Shown here piece by piece: positions 27,067-35,706 of a stretch of 64,000 nt of DNA. The first letter of the stretch is position 1. Each line of letters opens with the position of its first letter. The notes under the pieces were generated by a model. It was not told the origin of the DNA, searched no databases, and worked only from the letters and a program-made list of their open reading frames with translations. Position numbers and translations under genes: made by a program. The stretch lies in the NCBI GenBank assembly GCA_027078545.1, contig JALWXN010000004.1, positions 516,737 to 580,736 on the forward strand. The letters run 5' to 3'. The DNA comes from Nitrososphaeria archaeon (GTDB lineage Archaea; Thermoproteota; Nitrososphaeria; Geothermarchaeales; JDFR-13).

Positions 27067-28243
27067 TATAAAGAGTCCCAAAACCGTGGTGGTTAGGCCC
27101 CTGGGTAGGGTCATGTTCAGAGGACCTGGAGAGTTTGATATGTCTAGTGCTGGTGTAAAGGCATACGCATCTTCAATGGCATACCCACTGCCCACGGCAA
27201 TCGCATCGATATTAATCGGTGGTAAGTTCCGCGATGGCTCCAGACCACAAGACTATCCGTGGGGTGACTGGGTAGGGGAGTATAAGGTGTTGATGGATAA
27301 GCTCGGCATACCTACTCCTAGAGGACCGTTTATAAGGATCTCTGTAGATGGAGGCCACAACTACTACGTTGTATATGACTATAAGCAGCAGTTCCTTCTA
27401 GGAATAGGTGAGAAGATAGAGATCCCCCTTAGGTTCATGGTCAATACACTGTTGGATGGTAGGCCGGGGGGACTTAGGATATCTCCTGAAAACGGTGGGT
27501 CTCCATACCCCAAGTTAATCCCAGCCTCGCGAGCTATCAGGGAGATCGTGGGGATAAACCTTGAGGGTGGGAAGACGACTGGTGGGAGGGGTGAGGGGAG
27601 GAAACGTGTATATACCGCAGAGTTCCTCTTCCCAGAATCATTAGTCCCCGATGTTGGGGAGAAATCGGTTAACCAGGTGACCGTCGAATATAGATACCTA
27701 GTCCCACCTGAGATAGGGAGTCTCGACCCAATAGTAACCAGGATAGGTGGTGAGGGTGGTCAGGCCAGGGTCGAGGTATCAAGTGGGGCCGTTCTAGAAA
27801 TAAATCTGTCTAGCTGGCGTGGCGATTGGCTAGGGCTCTATGTACTATCACCCATACTCATCCCAACAGACGAGGATATGCACAGTTACCTGCAAGGTGA
27901 AATAGAGGGGAGGCTAGACTCATCAGAGAGAGCTCTTCATGAGCTGTATGTGGTGGGGGAGACAGCCCTGCTGAACGCAGGCTTCGCACTAAGGAGAGAC
28001 GATAAACATAGATCTAGGAGGCCCATATACCGGGCATTGAAGCCCGGGTCGCTAATATATTTCCGTCTAGACTCTCCAGGTGATAAAAAGGGAGGGAAGC
28101 AGAAAATAGATGAGGAGAACGTTGAAAAGTTAATATGGGAGGGTATTGGAATGGGCCGAGAGGTAGGCTTCGGAAGCATAATACCCTTCAACTATGAAAT
28201 GGAGACCCACGAGGAGGTGTTAGAGACATGGGAAATAACATAG
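27059..28243 (+). CDS. cmr3: Type III-B RAMP protein Cmr3 (Cas5 group)
   Basis: A 394-residue protein taken from the ATG at 27059, which overlaps the cas10 stop by 8 bases; the longer track start at 26999 lies inside cas10. The N-terminus KTVVVRPLGRVMFRGPGEFD and the following SMAYPLPTAIASILIGGKFR are typical of Cmr3, as is the late GMGREVGFGSIIPF glycine loop. Cmr3 binds the 5' handle of crRNA and contacts Cas10. It overlaps cmr1 by 16 bases. Confidence 0.92.
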   Translation: MTSIKSPKTVVVRPLGRVMFRGPGEFDMSSAGVKAYASSMAYPLPTAIASILIGGKFRDGSRPQDYPWGDWVGEYKVLMDKLGIPTPRGPFIRISVDGGHNYYVVYDYKQQFLLGIGEKIEIPLRFMVNTLLDGRPGGLRISPENGGSPYPKLIPASRAIREIVGINLEGGKTTGGRGEGRKRVYTAEFLFPESLVPDVGEKSVNQVTVEYRYLVPPEIGSLDPIVTRIGGEGGQARVEVSSGAVLEINLSSWRGDWLGLYVLSPILIPTDEDMHSYLQGEIEGRLDSSERALHELYVVGETALLNAGFALRRDDKHRSRRPIYRALKPGSLIYFRLDSPGDKKGGKQKIDEENVEKLIWEGIGMGREVGFGSIIPFNYEMETHEEVLETWEIT

Positions 28244-29724
28244 ATAGAAAGCTAGCCGAAGAGATCCACAACAAACATAAGATAATGGGGATAGAGCTAG
28301 ACGTCCTATTCCCAATGACCGGGGGATATATAGGAAAGCCCTATGACGACCTCCTAGGTCTCCATGTACCAGAACCAAAAGATTTTAAATATCTATGGAG
28401 GTGGTGGGCGAGAATATTCATAAATGATGATCCAGACAACAATCTTCAGGATTTAGATAACAGAGTGGCGAAGGTTCTTGGTGGTACTTCGAATGATACT
28501 GGAAAGTCGCTATTTGATTTAGGGGTTCACGTCGTTGATGTATATCCTCCAAACATTCAGTATTTACCACCAGACTCCCTTTCAGTAGCCGTTAACAAAT
28601 TGGCACATGAGGCATTTCAAGAAATTAATAACCTAGTGAGGATCGATATAATCCATCATGTTAGCCTATCAATCGGTGATCCGTCAAAAGGTGATATAAA
28701 TGTCTCGATTTATAGGGACAGAAATAACAAAGAAGATGAATTTACCCTTATTGAGTCTTATGATGAACTTTTTTCGAGTTATTTAAGTGGGGTAGATTAC
28801 AAAGATGAAATAGCTAACTTTATGCAAGCAATTCCAAGGGTGAAACTCATAACTAGAGATAGAATTGATAACGTCAGAACCCTTAGGAGTGATGAGTTTA
28901 AAGATAGTTTGAGAAAATCTTTGGTTAAGATTCTATCCCACCTATTCATTCCGCAAAGGATCAAGCTCAAACTACTTGTATATAGAAGTGATGCATCACG
29001 TGAAATAAGTGGTTATCATGCCGACTATCTAAAGTACCTCCTCGCATCCTTAATCCTCGGATCCATAGGCTATATGAGCAGTAGGGGGATGGGGAGTATC
29101 GTTCCACCAAGAGATCCTAGCAACATAATCATTAATGCTGACGGACTTGAAGATGATATCAGGAATTCTTACGGGGAACTACTGGATATACTCTTTTCGG
29201 GAGCTAGTAATATTGATATAAGCAGATTAAGGGAGGCTCTCGGATTAAGGACACCACTTCGCATAAATAACATGCCTATGGTTCCTATCTTACATCCAAA
29301 TTACTCATTCGTGATAGTCAAGAGATGTACCTCTAGTCAAGATGAGTTGTCCATACTAAGTAAGATTAGTCAAACTATCAGCGGTAATAATAGTTTGTGC
29401 AATAGAGTCAATAGTAACACCCGCTCTCTAAACTGGGCTCTATGTAAATTAATGATGGGTGCTCCCAGGAAAAGCATAAGTTCTAAATATCCACGTGGTC
29501 TAAGGGGACATGAAGATTGTATTCCAAGAAGGAGGAGGTCGGCTATATCCTACAAAATGCTAGCATATCCAAATATTAAAACGATTCTTACAACCGGATT
29601 CCTTTCAAGAGACATAGTAAATAGAGGTAGGCGTAGCAGATGTTGGAATAACTCCAGCTTGATGAGAGAATTGGACACGCTTTTCAAAAGTATCGGCCAA
29701 GAGATATCTAGAATCAGTTGTTAG
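28228..29724 (+). CDS. cmr1: Type III-B RAMP protein Cmr1
   Basis: A 498-residue RAMP protein. The N-terminal KIMGIELDVLFPMTGG and the helix motif KYLWRWWARIFIND match the Cmr1 hallmark of a tryptophan-rich segment, and LGSIGYMSSRGMGSIVPP is the glycine loop. Cmr1 sits at the 3' end of the crRNA with Cmr6. It is the last gene of the operon and strongly A/T-rich. The C-terminal 150 residues, with several cysteines, do not match anything I recognise. The stop is followed by about 85 bases before the convergent ATPase gene. Confidence 0.88.
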   Translation: MGNNIDRKLAEEIHNKHKIMGIELDVLFPMTGGYIGKPYDDLLGLHVPEPKDFKYLWRWWARIFINDDPDNNLQDLDNRVAKVLGGTSNDTGKSLFDLGVHVVDVYPPNIQYLPPDSLSVAVNKLAHEAFQEINNLVRIDIIHHVSLSIGDPSKGDINVSIYRDRNNKEDEFTLIESYDELFSSYLSGVDYKDEIANFMQAIPRVKLITRDRIDNVRTLRSDEFKDSLRKSLVKILSHLFIPQRIKLKLLVYRSDASREISGYHADYLKYLLASLILGSIGYMSSRGMGSIVPPRDPSNIIINADGLEDDIRNSYGELLDILFSGASNIDISRLREALGLRTPLRINNMPMVPILHPNYSFVIVKRCTSSQDELSILSKISQTISGNNSLCNRVNSNTRSLNWALCKLMMGAPRKSISSKYPRGLRGHEDCIPRRRRSAISYKMLAYPNIKTILTTGFLSRDIVNRGRRSRCWNNSSLMRELDTLFKSIGQEISRISC

Positions 29725-29810
29725 AACGAAGGGCTAACCCAGATGAGAGATAATTCTTATGGATAGGTGTTGTGTTTAGCTGAAATTAAATAATTTTCAT
29801 CTTCACCTTT

Positions 29811-31085
29811 CTAGATGTTACTCAACCATTTCCATAGTGGTGTGTGTTGTATTGTTTGGTTTTTGTGTTGGGTTGTGGTTTCTAGGTTCCATGTTATGAC
29901 TCGGAGGTTTTTGCATTGAAGGTGCTCCCCTATCTTGACTAGGTTGTTGAGTTCTCTTCGTTCTATCTCGTCGTGGCTGTTTGCGTAGGTTACCTGTATG
30001 AGCTCCTTGGTCTTGGTGCCTTCCCTGAGTATGAAGTCTACTTCTCTTCCCCTGTTGTCTAGGTAGTGGTATATCTGTAGGAGTGGCTCTTTATTCGTCC
30101 TCCTGAGTAGTTCTAGGTAGACTGTGTTCTCCATCTTCTTCCCGATGTCCCTCTCTATCTGGAGTGGTTTTGCGAGGCCTAGGTCTGCTATGTATACCTT
30201 CTTGGGCCACATCCTCCTCTGGTATACGCTTGGGGAGTAGCGGTCTAGGAAGAATACGCTTAGTGTGTCTCCCAATGCGTCTAGGTAGCTGTAGACGGTC
30301 TTCTTGGATAGCCCTGTCCTCTGCCCAATATAGTTCACTATCTTCTTGATGCTTAGAAGGTTAGAGTAGTTCTGGAATATGAATTCGAAGAGGAGCCTGG
30401 CGAGCTCGAAGCTCCGGAGCCTATGCCTCTCTATAAAGTCTCTGAGTAGGATCTCGTCGTAGTAGGTTCTCAGTATCTTCTCCCTGGTGAAGCGGTCGCT
30501 GGCCAGGACTACCTCTGGGTAGCCCCCTATCTCGAGGTACTCGTCTAGGAGCCTGAGTATGTATCCCCTCTCCTCAAAGGTCGGGTACATGTCTGGGCTG
30601 GAGCCCCTGGCACTGAGGAATTCTCTGAAGCTGAAGGGTAGGAGTAGGTAGGATACCGCCCTCCCCCTTAGCTGTGTAGCCAGCTCCCTGCTCAGCAGCT
30701 TGGATGAGGAGCCAGTCACGAATATCCTATAGCCATAGTCGAGAAGCGTCCTCAGGAGGGCCTCCCAACCCCGAGCCTCCTGGACCTCGTCGAGGAGGAG
30801 GGTGTCAGGCCTAGTCCCAGTGACCTCTGTATAGATCTCCACCGCCTCGAAGAACTCCCTAGCCCCTACCCCCCTGAAGAAGACGTTCTCAAAGTTTAGA
30901 TACATAGCCCTGGGGTATCGATGGGTCAGCAGGTAATACATGTAGAACGTCTTACCCGACCTACGCGGCCCAACAATAGCGACGATCTTACCCGGAATAG
31001 GCCTGGCGTCAAGCTCGCGGAGGACCCCCTTGAACACCGGTCTCCTCCTAAAATAGTCTATAACCACGTCTCTATCCAGAGGCAT
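29811..31085 (-). CDS. DUF4143-type AAA ATPase
   Basis: A 424-residue protein with Walker A GPRRSGKTFYMYYLL near residue 38, Walker B TLLLDEVQEA, a sensor region IFVTGSSSKLLSRELATQLRGR, and the typical YYDEILLRDFIERHRLRS link. The C-terminal part is a DUF4143/nuclease-like domain (LQIYHYLDNRGREVDFILREG). This family is common in archaea, often near mobile or defence loci, and its function is not established. The gene lies between the cmr operon and array 3 on the same strand as the array. Two palindrome-bearing direct repeats lie directly upstream. Confidence 0.88.
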   Translation of the reverse strand: MPLDRDVVIDYFRRRPVFKGVLRELDARPIPGKIVAIVGPRRSGKTFYMYYLLTHRYPRAMYLNFENVFFRGVGAREFFEAVEIYTEVTGTRPDTLLLDEVQEARGWEALLRTLLDYGYRIFVTGSSSKLLSRELATQLRGRAVSYLLLPFSFREFLSARGSSPDMYPTFEERGYILRLLDEYLEIGGYPEVVLASDRFTREKILRTYYDEILLRDFIERHRLRSFELARLLFEFIFQNYSNLLSIKKIVNYIGQRTGLSKKTVYSYLDALGDTLSVFFLDRYSPSVYQRRMWPKKVYIADLGLAKPLQIERDIGKKMENTVYLELLRRTNKEPLLQIYHYLDNRGREVDFILREGTKTKELIQVTYANSHDEIERRELNNLVKIGEHLQCKNLRVITWNLETTTQHKNQTIQHTPLWKWLSNI

Positions 31086-31105
31086 AGTGAATAAAATATG
31101 TCTAA

Positions 31106-31165
31106 ACCCGTTAAAAAGTTCCCTAAGGAAACCAAAAACCCGTTAAAAAGTTCCCTAGGGAAACC
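31106..31165 (-). repeat. Tandem 28-bp direct repeats with palindromic core upstream of the DUF4143 ATPase
   Basis: Two copies (31106-31133 and 31138-31165, period 32) begin acccgttaaaaagttccct and differ by one base. The core of the second copy, TTCCCTAGGGAA, is a perfect palindrome; the first has one mismatch. They start 20 bases upstream of the ATPase ATG at 31085. The block reads like paired operator sites around a promoter, for example for autoregulation or a host repressor. Confidence 0.7.
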
Positions 31166-31223
31166 TACCAACCAAATAATAAAAAAGGCCCAACCACACC
31201 ATACTAGGCCATACATCCCTCAA

Positions 31224-31421
31224 TCAGGCCCTCAGCTCCTCCTCAAGAAGTTGGTCGGCCTGCTCCTCCACCACGTCAAATGTAAGGTCCTCCCTACCGT
31301 ATCTACCTCTAAGCCTAGTTAGTGGATCCTCCTCAGCACCCGTCATACCCAATGTATTGATACTAAAAACCCCTACAAATATCAACAAAGCCTCCACGAC
31401 ATTCAACACACATGTATCCAT
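31224..31421 (-). CDS. Small hypothetical protein, possible antitoxin-tail remnant
   Basis: A 65-residue frame, or about 40 residues from the internal MTGAEEDPLTRLRGRYG. The C-terminal part REDLTFDVVEEQADQLLEEELRA is acidic and helical, like the C-terminal arm of small archaeal antitoxins. The N-terminal half is hydrophobic and does not fit that model. No toxin partner is next to it. It lies between the ATPase operator and array 3. It may be a fragment of a lost toxin-antitoxin gene or simply chance coding. Confidence 0.3.
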   Translation of the reverse strand: MDTCVLNVVEALLIFVGVFSINTLGMTGAEEDPLTRLRGRYGREDLTFDVVEEQADQLLEEELRA

Positions 31422-31472
31422 TACGTAGCCATTACAATAAACCAGTCTAACACTAACATCAGAAAGAACACA

Positions 31473-33258
31473 CCTCCAACCCTTCCTAGTCTGGTTCTAA
31501 CACCAAGGAGGACTACGAGGTTCTGACAGGGCTCTTCATCTTTCAACCCTTCCTAGTCTGGTTTTAACCGTTTCCTCGAGGCTGAGAGGGTCCCTCAGGA
31601 GGTGAAGGGGAATGGAATGCTTTCAACCCTTCCTAGTCTGGTTTTAACACGTGAAGCACGACGTCCCCCTGCTTGGCGCTCGTAAGATCGAGCTTTCAAC
31701 CCTTCCTAGTCTGGTTTTAACGAAAACGTTTTACGCAATGTATTCTACAAGTAATATGTTTCTCTTTCAACCCTTCCTAGTCTGGTTTTAACTACTCAGA
31801 AACATCAAAGAGCTAATAGAAATATATTGTGCTTTCAACCCTTCCTAGTCTGGTTTTAACTCAAACGCCATACTCTATCACCTCCTCTAGAACTCACACT
31901 GCTTTCAACCCTTCCTAGTCTGGTTTTAACTATAAGCCGATACTGAAACTGTTTATGCCGTATCTAGCGCTTTCAACCCTTCCTAGTCTGGTTTTAACAA
32001 ACTGGTATGGCGATTACTGATGTCATTAGACTTGCAAGCTTTCAACCCTTCCTAGTCTGGTTTTAACATAGTAGGCTCAAGTACTTCTCGGTCTTGTGGC
32101 TTGGCATCACCTTTCAACCCTTCCTAGTCTGGTTTTAACATCGTCAAGACAGCAAGACCATCACCCCCGCCACTAGAACGCTTTCAACCCTTCCTAGTCT
32201 GGTTTTAACTGGTATGATGGCCTGTCTCAGGAGTAGCTTCATCATGCTGACTTTCAACCCTTCCTAGTCTGGTTTTAACCGTCCGGCTTGAGCTTGTGGA
32301 ACGGGACTACTACACAACTTTCAACCCTTCCTAGTCTGGTTTTAACATCGTCAAGACAGCAAGACCATCACCCCCGCCACTAGAACGCTTTCAACCCTTC
32401 CTAGTCTGGTTTTAACAAGTTGTTCGACGATTGGAAAAGTGTTTTTCATCTCGTTTACTTTCAACCCTTCCTAGTCTGGTTTTAACCTTCTCTGGGGTGG
32501 TGGCTTCCTGCCGCAGAGTATTGTTGTTCCCTTTCAACCCTTCCTAGTCTGGTTTTAACCATCCTGGTACAGGGAGCAGGACAGTAAACATAGATCTTAC
32601 TTTCAACCCTTCCTAGTCTGGTTTTAACACGGGAAAGTCTACACTAGCACTACGCATGATGAAATATGTCCTTTCAACCCTTCCTAGTCTGGTTTTAACA
32701 CAGATACCGATTCCCGCCAATGTTGTTGTCCGTTTTATTCACTTTCAACCCTTCCTAGTCTGGTTTTAACACTACGTAAAACTGATGACGAAGACGGGAT
32801 AGAGGATGAAGCTTTCAACCCTTCCTAGTCTGGTTTTAACTTCATCATGCGTAGTGCTAGTGTAGACTTTCCCGTTCCCTTCTTTCAACCCTTCCTAGTC
32901 TGGTTTTAACATGGGTGTTCTGTCAGGCTTATAAGCCTGAACCGATTTCTCTTTCAACCCTTCCTAGTCTGGTTTTAACGTATCTCCCGCCGAATATCTG
33001 GGTGGAGGTAGAAGTCCTTGACTTTCAACCCTTCCTAGTCTGGTTTTAACTGGATGATGAAGGGAAGGTGGTGAAGACCATCCCGAAGAGCTTTCAACCC
33101 TTCCTAGTCTGGTTTTAACATGACGGTAGCGGAAACCCGACAGGGGTCGCAGTCTACATACTTTCAACCCTTCCTAGTCTGGTTTTAACATATATATGAT
33201 GTGCTCCACATCTTCAGGTTGTAGGGAGCCTTTCAACCCTTCCTAGTCTGGTTTTAAC
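31473..33258 (-). CRISPR. CRISPR array 3: 26 repeats of 29 bp, 25 spacers
   Basis: The repeat differs from that of array 2 by one base: plus strand CTTTCAACCC...GGTTTTAAC against GGTTCTAAC. Twenty-six copies run from 31473 to 33230. The left-most copy is degenerate at its 5' end (cctccaaccc) and is leader-distal; it carries the array 2 base GGTTCTAAC. The leader is at the right. Spacers are about 38-44 bases. One 41-base spacer occurs twice (32140-32180 and 32347-32387), and two spacers (32629-32670 and 32841-32881) are reverse complements over 35 bases. No genes lie inside; the ORF at 32964-33167 is a repeat artefact. Confidence 0.98.
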
Positions 33259-33405
33259 CCGTGGGTTTTCTTCTGTTTCTATATAGACGTTTTTGGTGTT
33301 TCTATTATTTAAGTTTTATGTGTGTCAAACCTTTGATCCTGCAGGGGGTTTATAAAGATGTGACGCAGAAAAGTATATAAAGCTTTATAAAGGGGGGTCT
33401 TTGGG
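33259..33405 (-). promoter_or_regulatory. Leader of CRISPR array 3, also upstream region of cas6
   Basis: This region is nearly identical to the array 2 leader, including ttctattatttaagtttta and the tcctgcagggggtttataaa block. On the minus strand TATA-like elements direct transcription into array 3. The element agtatataaagctttataaa (about 33371-33390) is nearly symmetrical and also lies about 50 bases before the cas6 start at 33436 on the plus strand, so the same DNA may drive both the array and cas6. Confidence 0.85.
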
Positions 33406-33435
33406 GCTGGTTCTGTTTTATGAATTTTTGATGTG

Positions 33436-34299
33436 ATGGTTTTTGATGTGAGGTTGCTTCTCCGTCTTAGGGCATTGGGAGATTTTGATTATGATCTGGA
33501 GTATTACCCCCGTGTCCAGGGCTTCCTCTATGATCTGCTTAGGGGGAGTGACTATGACTTTCTGCATGACGCGATGGGTGATAAGTTCTTCTGCTTCTCC
33601 AACATCTTCCCCGTCCCCCTTGATAGGGATACTGGGGATAAGCAGGTGGCTAGCCACGAAGATGCTTCTAATGGAGAGGAGGAGGCGTCTGTCGATGCGT
33701 ATCAGATTAGGAGGGGTGATGTTAAGTATCTAATCATATCGACTCCGGATAAGAGGCTTTTCCAAGCCTTTGAAGACGGGCTTAGGGAGCATAGGGATAG
33801 CCAGGGGGGTGTGGCCCGCTTCGGCAATATGGTCTTCCAGGTACTGGACTGGAAGCGTGTCAATGTCAGGGTTCCTGACCATCCATTCATCATCAGGTCG
33901 GCCACCCCGGTTGTCTATAGGATATATAGGCCGAGATATGGGGAGCTCGGGATAAGGAGTGATAAGGAGTATGTATATTGGCGGGAGGAGTATGGATTGG
34001 ACACCCTCCTCAGGCTTATTAGGGAGGATATATCCACTAAGCACCTCATCTTCTATGGCCGCCCACCGTATACGCTTGACTTCATCAAGAGGATAAGGTT
34101 TGTGAAGTCGGTTAGCGCCCACTTCACGATGAACCGTAGGAGGGTCCAGGTCGTCGGGTCGATAATAGAGATCCATATCGACGATCCACTAGACAGGGAG
34201 GCGAAGAGGGTCGTCCGCTTCTTCCTGGATACTGGGCTTGGTGAGAGGAATCCCTTGGGCTTCGGCTTCATTAATATAATTCGTCGAAAGAATCGTTGA
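33436..34299 (+). CDS. cas6: CRISPR pre-crRNA endoribonuclease Cas6 (arrays 2/3 partner)
   Basis: A 287-residue Cas6 from the ATG at 33436; a GTG sits one codon earlier. The C-terminal glycine-rich loop TGLGERNPLGFGFINII is diagnostic, and the RAMP-type N-terminal half is seen in RLRALGDFDYDLEYYPRVQGFLYDLL. It probably cuts the shared repeat of arrays 2 and 3 and so feeds both the I-A-like and Cmr complexes. A charged, poorly conserved insert (around residues 65-90, DTGDKQVASHEDASNGEEEA) is present. It differs strongly from the Cas6 at 3320-4087, consistent with the two repeat families. Confidence 0.92.
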   Translation: MVFDVRLLLRLRALGDFDYDLEYYPRVQGFLYDLLRGSDYDFLHDAMGDKFFCFSNIFPVPLDRDTGDKQVASHEDASNGEEEASVDAYQIRRGDVKYLIISTPDKRLFQAFEDGLREHRDSQGGVARFGNMVFQVLDWKRVNVRVPDHPFIIRSATPVVYRIYRPRYGELGIRSDKEYVYWREEYGLDTLLRLIREDISTKHLIFYGRPPYTLDFIKRIRFVKSVSAHFTMNRRRVQVVGSIIEIHIDDPLDREAKRVVRFFLDTGLGERNPLGFGFINIIRRKNR

Positions 34300-34345
34300 T
34301 CAGCCCTGAAAAAGGCTTTGGAGACTGTCTATGCCCTGTTTAGCC

Positions 34346-34431
34346 GTCAAAATTGATTTATATAATTGTGTATAGCCATATTATCCTTAGCCCGTTTCCT
34401 AACGGGCCCAGCGTCGTGTGGGGTGTATCCT
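34346..34431 (+). promoter_or_regulatory. Promoter and 5' hairpin of the type I-A-like operon
   Basis: A TATA-like box gatttatataattg (about 34350-34363) precedes the csa5 ATG (34432) by about 75 bases, predicting a 5' leader of about 50 bases. That leader contains a perfect 7-bp hairpin GCCCGTT-TCCT-AACGGGC (34390-34407) and a Shine-Dalgarno-like ggggtg before the ATG. The interference operon can thus be controlled separately from cas6. Confidence 0.6.
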
Positions 34432-34779
34432 ATGGAGGCCTCCCGATACGTCAAGGCCTTCAACTGGGCCTTTATGGTGGGGAAGCTCATCATGGATAGC
34501 CAGGGTAGGGATGAGGGTGAGAAGCTCCTTAAGAGGCTGCTCTACGACCTTAGGGGTGAGGACCTGCCTGGCCGATTCAGGGATGTCCTTATGCAGGATA
34601 TTTACTACCTCCAGACTGCCAGGGAGGTGGAGAGTCTGAAGAGCATCAGCGTGCCTCGATTCATCCTGGAGGAGGGCCTCTATGGGGACCGTTTCTACTA
34701 TCTGAAGTCCGCTATTATAGCGGGCTTCATGAATGCCCTGGCATCCTCGTATGGTGGAGGTGAGGAGGGTGGCGAGTAA
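34432..34779 (+). CDS. csa5: Type I-A small subunit Csa5 (Cas11a)
   Basis: A 115-residue helical protein from the ATG at 34432 (MEASRYVKAFNWAFMVG); the longer track start lies in the untranslated leader. Size, helical content and position ahead of cas7 and cas5 match Csa5, the small Cascade subunit that contacts the non-target strand. Sequence similarity within this family is low, so the call leans on gene order. The stop codon overlaps the start of cas7, indicating coupling. Confidence 0.72.
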   Translation: MEASRYVKAFNWAFMVGKLIMDSQGRDEGEKLLKRLLYDLRGEDLPGRFRDVLMQDIYYLQTAREVESLKSISVPRFILEEGLYGDRFYYLKSAIIAGFMNALASSYGGGEEGGE

Positions 34780-35692
34780 GACGATCTCAATCGGGATAAT
34801 AGGACGGATAACCGGGAACGTGAACGCCGATGGTGTCGTGGGCCAGCGCATACTGATCAAGAAGATGTACTCCACCAAGGGTGAGGTCATACCCTTCGTA
34901 TCGGCCCGTGCGGTTAAGAGGGCCATCAGGGATGAGCTGATGAACCGTGGATTCAAGATAGACCCCTTCATAAAGGGGAAGAAGGGAGCGCTAGACCTGT
35001 CAGACAGCGGCAAGCCCGATGAATATGTCGACAACGACCTATTCGGATACATGGTGCCCGTCTCTGGGGAGAGGGCGTGGATCAGGCAGGCACCAGTGGC
35101 GATTTCGTACTTCAAGGCTTTGAGGGACACGCCTGTCAGGGCGGAATTTGGTGGTAGGTTTCCCAGGCCACATGGGCCGAGTGGCGACCCTGTACCCTTT
35201 GAGGTTGAGGTGGCTGACTTCATAGGTAGGGTCTGTAGCATCGTGTACGACTATATAGGTGACTTCACGAAGGAGGTGGAGGCCGGTAATAATAGTATTA
35301 AGACACCAGTCCTGAGTAATGATGAGCGTAGGAAGCGGCTAGGAGCCTTCCTAGACATATTCCTCACCCCAAGCTATGTACTGCCTAGGAGGACTAACAG
35401 CCTGGTTATGCCCGAGTATATCTTGGCAGTGGCCGCCTTCTCAAAGGTCGGTCCAATACCCGTCTGCAACTACCTTGACATCGATGCAGATGGTAATGTT
35501 GATCTCAACCTTCTCAGAGGTCTCGTAAAGATGAAGGAGAAGTATAGGGGCGATGTAGAGATCTTTATCATAGCGTATAAGGATGCTGTGAGGATAATGG
35601 ATGATCCAGTCCTAAGAGAGATAGCCTATGTTGTCGATGATCCGGACTACGTGGTCAATAAGCTGGTAGACCTGATGTTCCCTAAGGAGTAG
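34769..35692 (+). CDS. cas7: Type I-A Cascade backbone protein Cas7 (Csa2/DevR family)
   Basis: I prefer the GTG at 34769, which is preceded by GGAGGTGAGG, over the upstream ATGs at 34733 and 34751 inside csa5. This gives 307 residues starting ASKTISIGIIGRITGNVNADG. Conserved Cas7 segments include VPFVSARAVKRAIRDEL-like residues, FGYMVPVSGERAW and RTNSLVMPEYILAVA. Cas7 polymerises along the crRNA spacer. The gene overlaps csa5 and is followed by cas5 after 14 bases. Confidence 0.9.
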   Translation: MASKTISIGIIGRITGNVNADGVVGQRILIKKMYSTKGEVIPFVSARAVKRAIRDELMNRGFKIDPFIKGKKGALDLSDSGKPDEYVDNDLFGYMVPVSGERAWIRQAPVAISYFKALRDTPVRAEFGGRFPRPHGPSGDPVPFEVEVADFIGRVCSIVYDYIGDFTKEVEAGNNSIKTPVLSNDERRKRLGAFLDIFLTPSYVLPRRTNSLVMPEYILAVAAFSKVGPIPVCNYLDIDADGNVDLNLLRGLVKMKEKYRGDVEIFIIAYKDAVRIMDDPVLREIAYVVDDPDYVVNKLVDLMFPKE

Positions 35693-35706
35693 GGACTGGG
35701 CTGGTG

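Noticed and set aside
34399-35241. 280-residue minus-strand ORF opposite csa5 and cas7
   Set aside because: It is antisense to conserved cas genes, is low in recognisable domains and lacks a promoter.
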